From: an uncultured Saprospiraceae bacterium
Lineage (GTDB): Bacteria; Bacteroidota; Bacteroidia; Chitinophagales; Saprospiraceae
Length of the DNA: 64,000 nt
Assembly (NCBI GenBank): GCA_938015595.1
Contig: CALLPI010000004.1
Coordinates: 124,001 to 188,000 of the forward strand
Direction: 5' to 3'
In this document: positions 16,306 to 24,490 of the stretch, one piece after another
Position numbering within the stretch: position 1 is the first letter of the stretch
Layout: each line of letters begins with the position of its first letter
The notes under the pieces: model-generated
What the model was told of the DNA's origin: nothing
Databases searched by the model: none
Seen by the model: only the letters and a program-made list of their open reading frames with translations
Translations under genes and position numbers: made by a program

Positions 16306-17856
16306 ATGTCGCAGCAAGCCGATCAGTTTAAAAAGCTGGTATCCCACTGCAAAGAATACGGATTTATTTATCCCTCCAGCGAAATATACGACGGCCTTAG
16401 CGCTGTGTATGACTATGGCCCCTACGGCGCCGAACTCAAAAACAACATCAAAACCTACTGGTGGAAGGCCATGGTGCAAATGCACGAAAATATCGTGGGG
16501 CTGGATGCTGCCATCTTCATGCACCCCCTCACCTGGAAAGCCTCCGGCCACGTAGATGCCTTCAACGACCCCCTCATTGACAACAAAGACAGCAAAAAAC
16601 GATACCGCGCCGACCAACTCATTGAAGGCTACCTTGACAAAATTGAGGAAAAAATCCTCAAAGAAGTGGAAAAGGCTCGCAAGCGATTTGGCGACAGCTT
16701 CGACGAGGCCATGTTTCGCCAGACCAACCCTCGCGTACTCGATTATCAAAAGCAGTATGACGAAGTGCTGGAGCGCTTTACTCGCGCCACTGCCGCCAAT
16801 GACATGGGCGAGCTTAAGGCTATCATTGACCACCTGGAAATAGCCGACCCCGATACCGGCTCGCGCAATTGGACAGAGGTGCGCCAGTTCAACCTTATGT
16901 TTTCCACTCAACTCGGCAACATCGCCGGCGAGGAGAGCAAACTCTACCTCCGCCCCGAAACTGCCCAGGGTATCTTTGTCAACTTTCTCAACGTACAAAA
17001 GACCACACGCCAGAAAATCCCCTTCGGCATCGCCCAGATTGGCAAAGCCTTTCGCAATGAAATCGTAGCGCGGCAGTTTATCTTCCGTATGAGAGAGTTT
17101 GAGCAGATGGAAATGCAGTTCTTCCTGCGTCCGGGCGAAGAAATGAAATGGTATCTATATTGGAAAGAAGCCCGTATGAAGTGGCACCTCGCGCTGGGCA
17201 CGCCCCCGGAAAAACTCCGCTTTAAAGACCACGACAACCTGGCACACTACGCCAATGCAGCCGTGGATATTCAGTTTGAGTTCCCCTTTGGCTTTAAAGA
17301 ACTCGAGGGTATTCACTCCCGCACTGACTTCGACCTGGGCAACCATCAGAAACTCTCCGGCAAGAAAATGCAGTATTTCGACCCCGAACTCAACGAGAGC
17401 TACGTGCCTTATGTAGTGGAAACCTCCATCGGCTGCGACCGCATGTTTCTGGCGCTGATGAGCCACGCCCTGCAAGAAGATGCCGCTCCCGACGCCCAGG
17501 GCGAAGAAGCCATCCGTACCGTGCTGCGCCTACACCCGGCGCTGGCTCCAGTGAAATGTGCTATACTACCCTTGCTCAAAAACAAAGAAGAACTCACCGA
17601 CAAGGCGCGCCAGGTCTTCAACGAACTCAAGCACGCCTTTCTGTGCCAATATGACGAAAAAGATGCTATCGGACGCCGCTATCGCCGCCAGGATGCCATC
17701 GGTACGCCCTATTGCATCACAATTGACTTTGACACTTTAAAAGACGGCACCGTGACCATCCGCGAGCGCGACACTATGCAGCAAGAGCGCGTGCGCATAC
17801 ACGAGGTGGAGAGCATTGTGCGCCAAAAGACCGACATGGCGCAGTTGTTCCGCTAA
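16306..17856 (+). CDS. glyS: Glycine--tRNA ligase (homodimeric type)
   Basis: The 516-residue class II synthetase charges tRNA-Gly. It has YGFIYPSSEIYDGLSAVYDYGP at the start, LTWKASGHVDAFNDP, motif 2 around QIGKAFRNEI...FRMREFEQMEMQFF, GIHSRTDFDLGNH, motif 3 around SIGCDRMFLALM, and an anticodon-binding domain at about 400-516. I chose the ATG at 16306 (MSQQADQFKKL). The longer frame from 16204 lies across the promoter. Bacteroidota use this alpha2 enzyme rather than the GlyQ/GlyS alpha2beta2 type, though the symbol glyS is customary. Confidence 0.96.
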   Translation: MSQQADQFKKLVSHCKEYGFIYPSSEIYDGLSAVYDYGPYGAELKNNIKTYWWKAMVQMHENIVGLDAAIFMHPLTWKASGHVDAFNDPLIDNKDSKKRYRADQLIEGYLDKIEEKILKEVEKARKRFGDSFDEAMFRQTNPRVLDYQKQYDEVLERFTRATAANDMGELKAIIDHLEIADPDTGSRNWTEVRQFNLMFSTQLGNIAGEESKLYLRPETAQGIFVNFLNVQKTTRQKIPFGIAQIGKAFRNEIVARQFIFRMREFEQMEMQFFLRPGEEMKWYLYWKEARMKWHLALGTPPEKLRFKDHDNLAHYANAAVDIQFEFPFGFKELEGIHSRTDFDLGNHQKLSGKKMQYFDPELNESYVPYVVETSIGCDRMFLALMSHALQEDAAPDAQGEEAIRTVLRLHPALAPVKCAILPLLKNKEELTDKARQVFNELKHAFLCQYDEKDAIGRRYRRQDAIGTPYCITIDFDTLKDGTVTIRERDTMQQERVRIHEVESIVRQKTDMAQLFR

Positions 17857-17888
17857 GCAGGAGAGCGAGCGTCTTTGGTTGTGCGCGC

Positions 17889-19196
17889 TTATCCGCCCCC
17901 CAACTCCATTTTCCGGCGCTTGTACTGCTGGTAGTCGTGTGGAGCGTGCAGTTGCAAGCTAATCTGCATTAGTGCTTGTACTACCTCCAGGCTGTCGGGG
18001 CGGCTGCGGTAAGCCGCCTGTAAGTAAGGCCTCGCCTTAATCATATATTCTCTCGACTGGGCATTGAGGTGCTGGTAGTGGTCTATGTCAGCGGTGCGGC
18101 GGGCTTCTTGCTCCAAGCGGGCGGCCTCGTTTACATAAATGGTGCCTATGTGGTAGTTAGCTTCGTAGTTTTCGGGGTTCAACTGCACTGCCTTCATGTA
18201 GGTTTGCAGCGCCAGCGCCATGTCCTTGCCCTCTTGTAGTTGAGCATACACAATGAGCAGGGTGTAGTTGTTGGGGTCTTTGCGCAGGGCATCTTGGAGC
18301 TTGACGAGGGCTTCGTCGTGCAAGTGCGGTAGTTGCAGGTATAAATCGAGTTCTAGGTAATAGAAGTCTTGCGCTATGGTATTGTACTGGCGTTGGTAGC
18401 GCTCTAACTCTTTAGAGCTTAGCTTGCCGGCCATACGCGCAGCACGCCGGTATTCAGCTTCTAGCACGCCTTTGGCCTGGCGTAAAAACTCTAGCGACGT
18501 TTGGGTATGTGCAGGTTCGGGCGCATTAGTTTGGCCATTTAGGTAGTGCCGGTACAGCAAAGCCAGCCGGTAGTAGGTGTAGGCTGCCAGTAGGTCGGGG
18601 TTTGCCGGCGGATACTGGGCAAAGAGCGTCGCCGACTGGCGGAAGTACGCCTCTGCTTGCCGATATTGCGCCTGTTGCATGGCAATTTGCCCTAGCAAAT
18701 CCACCGGCAAATACTGCTGCGGCTGTACTTTTGCCACGGCGTGGAGCACGCGGGCTGCCGCCTGTAGCAAGGCCGTTCGTTCGCCGGAGTCAGATTCTTT
18801 TTTGGCTTGCTCCAGCTTTAACAGGCCATCGCGTAGTGCATCGGGATAAAGTTCTTGAAGTGCTCTTTGTACGTGGGTTTGCCAGGCGTCGCGGTCCAAC
18901 TCGGCAGCGCGGCTGAAGTCTGCCACCGCGCTTGCATACGCATCGGCGTATTGGTGCAGAAAGGGTTCGTGGCGATTTTGTACAGCCCACTGGTACAATT
19001 TGACGTAGCTTTCGGCGCGATAGTAGTGGGCGTCAGCTTGCTCCTGTTTTTTCGCCTTGGCGGCAATGACACCATCCAACAGCGAAATAGCCGTTTGGTA
19101 GTCTTCGTTTTTGAAGGCCTCAATGCCTGTTTTGAGCTTGGGCACCTGGGCAACCAGATTCAGAGGCAAGAGCAGCAATAGCAACCAAACACGCAT
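17889..19196 (-). CDS. Secreted tetratricopeptide-repeat protein
   Basis: The protein (435 residues from the chosen start) begins with a signal peptide (MRVWLLLLLLPLNLVAQ) and then reads as alpha-helical repeats with TPR character throughout. Examples are KTGIEAFKNEDYQTAISLLDGVI, ADAHYYRAESYVKLYQ, YRQAEAYFRQSATLF and QLNPENYEANYHIGTIYVNEA. Such periplasmic or outer-membrane-associated TPR proteins usually scaffold complexes; no partner can be named. The first ATG of the frame (19214) lies inside a TAnnTTTG element at 19212-19219, so the ATG at 19196 is preferred. It converges with glyS and diverges from hisG. Confidence 0.82.
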   Translation of the reverse strand: MRVWLLLLLLPLNLVAQVPKLKTGIEAFKNEDYQTAISLLDGVIAAKAKKQEQADAHYYRAESYVKLYQWAVQNRHEPFLHQYADAYASAVADFSRAAELDRDAWQTHVQRALQELYPDALRDGLLKLEQAKKESDSGERTALLQAAARVLHAVAKVQPQQYLPVDLLGQIAMQQAQYRQAEAYFRQSATLFAQYPPANPDLLAAYTYYRLALLYRHYLNGQTNAPEPAHTQTSLEFLRQAKGVLEAEYRRAARMAGKLSSKELERYQRQYNTIAQDFYYLELDLYLQLPHLHDEALVKLQDALRKDPNNYTLLIVYAQLQEGKDMALALQTYMKAVQLNPENYEANYHIGTIYVNEAARLEQEARRTADIDHYQHLNAQSREYMIKARPYLQAAYRSRPDSLEVVQALMQISLQLHAPHDYQQYKRRKMELGGG

Positions 19197-19211
19197 CGTA
19201 TTGTTTTTCGG

Positions 19212-19219
19212 CAAATGTA
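19212..19219 (-). promoter_or_regulatory. Predicted -7 promoter element of the TPR gene
   Basis: TACATTTG (minus strand) fits TAnnTTTG. Transcription would begin near 19205, which excludes the ATG at 19214 and supports the start at 19196. Confidence 0.5.
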
Positions 19220-19253
19220 CTACTTGTACAAATAGAATGGAAAAAAACCAAGC

Positions 19254-20105
19254 ATGTTAAAAATAGCCCTGCAAAAAAGCGGTCGTCTGAGCGAAAAGTC
19301 CTTAGAACTACTCCGCGAATGCGGCATCAAACTGGCCAGCGGCGACCGCAAACTCAAGATGGAAGCCGACAACTTTCCGCTCGAAGTACTCTTCTTGCGT
19401 GATGACGATATACCCCAATACGTAGAGCAAGGTGTGGCCGATGTGGGTATCCTGGGCGAAAATGAAGTATGGGAAAAAGACAAGCAGGTACAAGTGGTGG
19501 AAAAACTGGGCTTTGCTGCTTGCCGTTTATCATTGGCCATCCCTAAAGAGGTATCCTACCCTGGTACAACCTATTTTGAAGGCCGGCGAGTGGCCACTAG
19601 TTATCCACACGTCTTGGCCAAATTTTTCCAGGAAAAAGGTATCTGCGCCGAAATTGAGGCTATTAGCGGCAGTGTAGAAATTGCCCCCAGCATTGGCCTG
19701 GCCGACGGCATCTTCGATGTTGTAAGTACTGGCAGTACCCTTTTGATGAACGGCCTAAAAGAGGTGGAAGTTGTGCTACGCAGCGAGGCCGTACTTATTG
19801 CCTACCCCCACCTGGACGAATTGCAGCGCAAACTTCTGGATAAAATCCTGTTTCGCATTCGCGCTGTGCGCAAGGCTGCTGCCCATAAGTATATTTTGCT
19901 CAATGCACCCAACGAAGCTATACCGGACATCGCGCATATACTGCCCGGCATGAAAAGCCCTACGGTGCTTCCGCTGCTGCAGCCGGGCTGGAGCAGCGTG
20001 CACTCAGTAGTGCCCGAAGATATGTTCTGGGATGTAATTGATGAACTACAACGTTTGGGCGCTCAAGGTATTCTCGTGGTGGACATTGAGAAGATGATCT
20101 TGTAA
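19254..20105 (+). CDS. hisG: ATP phosphoribosyltransferase, long form
   Basis: The 283-residue enzyme joins ATP and PRPP in the first step of histidine synthesis. It starts MLKIALQKSGRLSEKSLELL and has the phosphoribosyl-binding IFDVVSTGSTLLMNGLKEVE near residue 155. It also has the C-terminal ACT-like regulatory domain (about 215-283, PGMKSPTVLPLLQPGWSSVHSVV) of the histidine-inhibited long form. In Bacteroidota hisG usually heads a his operon, but here no his gene follows. A 409-base spacer and an unrelated secreted deacetylase come next. Confidence 0.95.
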   Translation: MLKIALQKSGRLSEKSLELLRECGIKLASGDRKLKMEADNFPLEVLFLRDDDIPQYVEQGVADVGILGENEVWEKDKQVQVVEKLGFAACRLSLAIPKEVSYPGTTYFEGRRVATSYPHVLAKFFQEKGICAEIEAISGSVEIAPSIGLADGIFDVVSTGSTLLMNGLKEVEVVLRSEAVLIAYPHLDELQRKLLDKILFRIRAVRKAAAHKYILLNAPNEAIPDIAHILPGMKSPTVLPLLQPGWSSVHSVVPEDMFWDVIDELQRLGAQGILVVDIEKMIL

Positions 20106-20514
20106 ATCTCGCTGCACCACCACAAAGGGCATTTGCCAGCTAGGTCTCATTCCACCTGCTTCACCAGCTTGATTCTGCAACCTATTGATAACCAGACGAA
20201 CGCCATGAGTCTCACCATGCCGAGAGCTAATGCAAGGATGCTTCGGGCACGAGTGCAACAGGGCGGGATCTACTCCTGCCTCCTCCGGCTCCGGGCAGTG
20301 TTCCTTCTCGTTTTTCAGATACCTCAGGCCCAAGACGCACCAACTCCAAGGATCAAATATGACCTATACAGTGGTATCGCTCCGTCGCTAGAGCCTTGAA
20401 GTTGCTGATGGCATAAGAAAAGTGCGACCTGGTCGTAACGGCGCAAAAAAATGCCCAGAGTTGCGGAGAAAGGGCTATTTTTCCAGACTTTTGCAGTCTT
20501 AAACTATACATCGC
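20106..20514. other. 409-base spacer of unknown content between hisG and the PIG-L gene
   Basis: No convincing gene. The minus strand carries an open frame of 95 codons (20046-20333) that overlaps the end of hisG, and the plus strand one of 88 codons (20133-20399). Neither resembles a family I know. Before the PIG-L start there is an ACTTTTG-like sequence without the TA of a full -7 box. It could be a decayed gene or an untranslated RNA. Confidence 0.4.
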
Positions 20515-23079
20515 ATGAACACCCGATTGTCACTACTTACTTTTATTTGGCTGCTTGCCGCAACTACACTCCAGGCGCAAGCACCCAAGCGCATGACCCC
20601 TGCTGAGATATACGAATCCTTGCAACGGCTTAACTTTCTGGGTTCGGCGCTGTATGTAGCTGCTCACCCCGACGACGAAAACACCCGCATGATCAGCTAC
20701 CTGGCCAATGAAGTCAAGGCACATACAGCCTATCTGTCCATTACGCGCGGTGACGGCGGGCAAAATCTAATTGGTTCTGAAATCAGCGAACTGCTGGGGG
20801 TCATTCGCACCCAAGAGCTACTTGCTGCTCGCCGCATTGACGGCGGTCATCAACTCTTCACCCGCGCCAATGACTTCGGCTTTTCCAAACACCCGGATGA
20901 AACCTTCCACATCTGGGGGCGCGACGCCGTACTGGCCGATGTAGTATGGGCTATTCGGCAATGGCAGCCCGACGTCATCATCAACCGCTTTGACCACCGC
21001 AGCCCTGGCACTACACACGGGCATCACACCGCCTCGGCCATACTGGCCTATGACGCTTTCGACCTCAGCGGCAACCCAGAAGCCTATTCCGACCAACTGG
21101 CCTACACTCAGCCTTGGCAGGCACGTCGCCTGTTTTTCAATACCTCCTGGTGGTTTTATGGCTCTCGCGAGGCCTTTGAAAAGGCCGATAAGTCCAACCT
21201 CATCTCCATGGACCTCGGCGTGTACTACCCGCTCAAAGGCAAGTCTAACCCCGAGATAGCCGCTGAAAGCCGCAGCATGCACCGCTGCCAGGGCTTTGGC
21301 TCGGCGGGCTCGCGCGGTACAGACATAGAGTATCTGGAGTTGCTCAAAGGTGACTTGCCCAAGGTCTCGAATAATCTGTTTGAAGGCATCAATACTACAT
21401 GGAGCCGTGTGCCTGGAGGCGAGGCTGTAGGTAAGCTACTGGCCGAAGCAGAAAAAGAATACCACTTTGACCGCCCATACGCCTCCTTGCCCAAGCTCAT
21501 GCAAGCCTACGACCGCCTCCGGGCGCTACCCGATGGCTACTGGAAGCGGGTGAAAAAAGCAGAACTGGAGGATGTCATTCGCGCTTGTGCCGGGTTGTTT
21601 GCCGAGGCTGTGGCTACTGACTTTTCCGCTACCCCAGGCCAGGAACTGACACTCAACCTGGAAATCATCAATCGCTCGCCGGCTGCTGTGCAGTTGCGAG
21701 CTATTCGATTCACGCCGCAAGGCCCGGATTCCTTACTGCAGTATACCTTGGCCAACAACGCGCGGTTCACTGCCCAGAAAAAACTGCGCCTGCCAGAGGA
21801 TTTCCCTATTTCCAACGCCTACTGGCTAAACGAACCTTGGGAGCAGGGCATGTTTACTGTACACGACCAGCGCTTAGTAGGACTGCCGGAAACGCCCCGC
21901 CAGGTCAAAGTGCAGTGGGAGTTGCTAATAGAAGGCATACCTTTCCTCTTTGACACCGAGGTCGTGTTTAAGAAGGTGGACCCCGCCCGAGGCGAGGTGT
22001 ATCAGCCCTTTGAAGTAACGCCTCCTGTGTTTGTCAACATAAAAGAAGGGGTGTATGTGTTTTCCGGCCCTGAGCCCAAAACGGTGGAGGTTACCCTCAA
22101 GGCAGGTGCGCCGGCGCTGGAGGGTACGCTCAACTGGCAAACGCCTCAGGGCTGGCGCGTGGAGCCGGCTTCACAACCCTTTGCCCTCAAAGACAAAGGC
22201 CAGGAGCAAACACTCCGCTTTCAGTTGTATCCGCCGGCACAGCAAAGTGAGGGGTTGCTCATTCCACAAGCTCAAATAGCCGGAAAGATATATGACAAAG
22301 AGATCGTCACCATCTCTTACGACCACATCCCCACCCAGACAGTCCTGCGCAGCGCCCGCTCAAGGGTAGCCATGATCAACCTGCGCAAGGCTGGCAACGA
22401 AGTAGGGTATCTCATGGGTGCCGGCGACGAAGTACCCGCCGCCTTGCGTCAAATAGGCTATGTTGTAACCGAGTTGAAAGACAACGACATCACGCCCGAA
22501 AATCTGCGCCGATTTGATGCCGTCATTCTGGGCGTACGCGCCTACAACACAGTGGACCGCATCAAATTTCACCAACCTGTGCTGTTGGAATACGTGCGCA
22601 ACGGCGGCAATCTCATCGTGCAATACAACACTAACAACGGGCTACGCATTCCGCAGGCTGACATTGCCCCTTATCCGCTCAAAATCTCACGCGACCGCGT
22701 GACCGTGGAAGACGCCGAAATGCGCATCCTGGCGCCCAATCATCCGGTGCTCAACTCGCCCAATAAAATCACGGGCAAAGACTTCGAGGGCTGGGTGCAA
22801 GAGCGTGGCTTGTATTTTCCTAACGAGTGGGACAAGGCCTACGAAGCCTTGCTGTCGTGCAACGACCCCGGCGAAAAACCCAGCAATGGAGCGCTGCTGG
22901 TAGCTCCTTACGGGCAGGGGTACTACATCTACACAGGGCTGGCATTCTTTCGCCAGTTGCCAGCGGGGGTTACAGGGGCGTATCGGCTCATGGCCAATAT
23001 GATTGCCACGGGGCGAGCTACAGCCAGTGATAAACCGCAACCGACCGCTCCGATGAAAGGCGGCAAAAAGAAAAAGTAG
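20515..23079 (+). CDS. Secreted PIG-L/LmbE family deacetylase, large multidomain
   Basis: The 854-residue protein begins with a signal peptide (MNTRLSLLTFIWLLAATTLQAQ). Residues 41-300 are a PIG-L domain: zinc ligands in VAAHPDDEN (His51, Asp54) and a His-rich loop RFDHRSPGTTHGHHTAS. The middle (about 370-630) reads as beta-sandwich modules (ATPGQELTLNLEIINRSPA, VEVTLKAGAPALEGTLNW). Residues about 650-830 look like a ThuA/glutamine-amidotransferase-like fold (FDAVILGVRAYNT, YVRNGGNLIVQYN). PIG-L enzymes remove N-acetyl groups from GlcNAc-containing or similar compounds. The secreted form suggests an extracellular glycan or glycoconjugate substrate, which is inference. The C-terminus is Lys-rich (GGKKKK). 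Confidence 0.88.
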   Translation: MNTRLSLLTFIWLLAATTLQAQAPKRMTPAEIYESLQRLNFLGSALYVAAHPDDENTRMISYLANEVKAHTAYLSITRGDGGQNLIGSEISELLGVIRTQELLAARRIDGGHQLFTRANDFGFSKHPDETFHIWGRDAVLADVVWAIRQWQPDVIINRFDHRSPGTTHGHHTASAILAYDAFDLSGNPEAYSDQLAYTQPWQARRLFFNTSWWFYGSREAFEKADKSNLISMDLGVYYPLKGKSNPEIAAESRSMHRCQGFGSAGSRGTDIEYLELLKGDLPKVSNNLFEGINTTWSRVPGGEAVGKLLAEAEKEYHFDRPYASLPKLMQAYDRLRALPDGYWKRVKKAELEDVIRACAGLFAEAVATDFSATPGQELTLNLEIINRSPAAVQLRAIRFTPQGPDSLLQYTLANNARFTAQKKLRLPEDFPISNAYWLNEPWEQGMFTVHDQRLVGLPETPRQVKVQWELLIEGIPFLFDTEVVFKKVDPARGEVYQPFEVTPPVFVNIKEGVYVFSGPEPKTVEVTLKAGAPALEGTLNWQTPQGWRVEPASQPFALKDKGQEQTLRFQLYPPAQQSEGLLIPQAQIAGKIYDKEIVTISYDHIPTQTVLRSARSRVAMINLRKAGNEVGYLMGAGDEVPAALRQIGYVVTELKDNDITPENLRRFDAVILGVRAYNTVDRIKFHQPVLLEYVRNGGNLIVQYNTNNGLRIPQADIAPYPLKISRDRVTVEDAEMRILAPNHPVLNSPNKITGKDFEGWVQERGLYFPNEWDKAYEALLSCNDPGEKPSNGALLVAPYGQGYYIYTGLAFFRQLPAGVTGAYRLMANMIATGRATASDKPQPTAPMKGGKKKK

Positions 23080-23092
23080 CCGGAATCTGTCT

Positions 23093-23100
23093 TACCTTTG
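23093..23100 (+). promoter_or_regulatory. Predicted -7 promoter element of the LptF/G-type gene
   Basis: TACCTTTG fits TAnnTTTG and lies 15 bases before the ATG at 23116. It starts just after the stop of the PIG-L gene, so the permease can be transcribed on its own. Confidence 0.55.
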
Positions 23101-23115
23101 CGCCTGCTGGCTAAT

Positions 23116-24207
23116 ATGCTTCAAACCTTAGACCGCTACATCCTGGGCAAGTTTCTGAGCACCTTCTTTTTTACGGTGCTGATCTTCACCTTGATCTCAG
23201 TTTTTATTGACTTCAGCGAGAAGGTGGAGAAGTTCATCACTGAGCCTATCACTCTGCGCGAAATTCTGCTGATTTACTATCCCGGCTTCATCGTGTTTAT
23301 AGGCAAGGTGCTCTGGCCGCTTTACACTCTTATTGCGGTAGTATTTTTCACTTCGCGCATGGCGGCCAATTCTGAAATACTGGCCATTCTGAACGCTGGC
23401 GTGAGTTTTCGACGCCTGATGCGGCCTTATGTCGCAGGAGCGGCCATTATCATGGTGATTTTCCTGGCCGGCGCGCATTTTTTTGCCCCCTGGATCAACA
23501 GGCTGCGCCTGGAGGTAGTGCACAAGTATATTGACAAAAATGCCGACAAGGGCAAAACCACAAACGTACACATCTTTACCGCACCCGGCGAGAAAGTATT
23601 TGTGCAGCAGTACCGCAAGGCTGACAGTACCGCCCGCAATTTCCGGCTGGAGCGCTTCGATACCAGCGGGCTAGTATTCTTGCTCCAGGCCGACCAAGCA
23701 CACTATCTCGGCGGGCCGCCGCATCGCTGGCGGATAAAAAACTTTACCATCCGCACTTTTGAAGGCTGGCGGGAGACCTTCTTCGACGGCCGCGGCATGG
23801 ACATGGATACCCTCATTCAAATGCATCCCGGCGATTTTGTGGACTATCAGGAACAGCAGGCCATGCTGAATACCCCCCAACTCATGCGCTACATAGCTCA
23901 GCAAAAGGCGCGCGGCGCCGGCAATACCCGCAAGTACGAAAGCGAACTGCACATGCGCACCGCCGAGGCATTTACTATTCTCATTCTCACCATTATCGGC
24001 ATGGCGGTATCAGCGCGAAAGATACGTGGCGGCACCGGGCTGCACCTCGCGGTGGGTATTGCACTGGGGGCTTTATATGTCATGCTGTCGCGCTTTGCCG
24101 TGGTATTTGCCACAGGCGAAGCCATGCCCGTGCTGCTTGGTATCTGGATGCCCAACATCATCTTTGCCGGAGTGGCCATATACCTGGTGCGCAATGCCCA
24201 GAAATAG
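23116..24207 (+). CDS. LptF/LptG family permease (LPS export)
   Basis: The 363-residue YjgP/YjgQ protein starts MLQTLDRYILGKFLSTFFFTV. It has the usual layout: three N-terminal membrane helices (about 10-120), a periplasmic beta-jellyroll of about 150 residues (VHIFTAPGEKVFVQQY onward), and three C-terminal helices (about 285-360). It includes NAGVSFRRLMRP, the coupling-helix region that contacts LptB. These permeases extract lipopolysaccharide from the inner membrane with LptB2 and pass it to LptC/A. Whether this one is F or G cannot be read, and no other lpt gene is adjacent. I prefer the ATG at 23116 to the TTG at 23098, which overlaps the promoter. Confidence 0.9.
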   Translation: MLQTLDRYILGKFLSTFFFTVLIFTLISVFIDFSEKVEKFITEPITLREILLIYYPGFIVFIGKVLWPLYTLIAVVFFTSRMAANSEILAILNAGVSFRRLMRPYVAGAAIIMVIFLAGAHFFAPWINRLRLEVVHKYIDKNADKGKTTNVHIFTAPGEKVFVQQYRKADSTARNFRLERFDTSGLVFLLQADQAHYLGGPPHRWRIKNFTIRTFEGWRETFFDGRGMDMDTLIQMHPGDFVDYQEQQAMLNTPQLMRYIAQQKARGAGNTRKYESELHMRTAEAFTILILTIIGMAVSARKIRGGTGLHLAVGIALGALYVMLSRFAVVFATGEAMPVLLGIWMPNIIFAGVAIYLVRNAQK

Positions 24208-24214
24208 ACCCAGT

Positions 24215-24445
24215 CTAGGGCATCAGCGTGCCAAAGGATAACACTTTCACGGGCGTACCCCACATAAAAATGTCAAAACTCTCCTCAACCTCCTGTACTT
24301 CTACTTTTACGCGGCGGTCCTTGTATTTGAGTTGTTCGGGCATATTCACTGGGCGCCATTGCTGGCCTTTGTCGTCCACAATACCCCAGCAGCCTGGCCC
24401 TATCTGCACGTACACTACTTTGCCTTCTATAAGATGCTTTTTCAT
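24215..24445 (-). CDS. Small conserved Bacteroidota-type protein
   Basis: The 76-residue protein reads MKKHLIEGKVVYVQIGPGCWGIVDDKG, then VNMPEQLKYKDRRVKVEVQEVEES, and ends MWGTPVKVLSF. The alternating beta pattern with GxWGI and NMPEQLK resembles a small beta-barrel (OB-like) protein that I believe recurs as a lone hypothetical protein in Bacteroidota; this rests on memory. There is no signal peptide and only one Cys. It converges on the LptF/G gene with a 7-base gap and precedes no partner. A function cannot be given. Confidence 0.7.
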   Translation of the reverse strand: MKKHLIEGKVVYVQIGPGCWGIVDDKGQQWRPVNMPEQLKYKDRRVKVEVQEVEESFDIFMWGTPVKVLSFGTLMP

Positions 24446-24490
24446 TTGGAATGGTATTTTGCTTGTTTACAATGATTTTCAAGTTTTTTT

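Noticed and set aside
16180-16998. Minus-strand frame of 272 codons
   Set aside because: Antisense shadow of glyS; no recognisable motifs.
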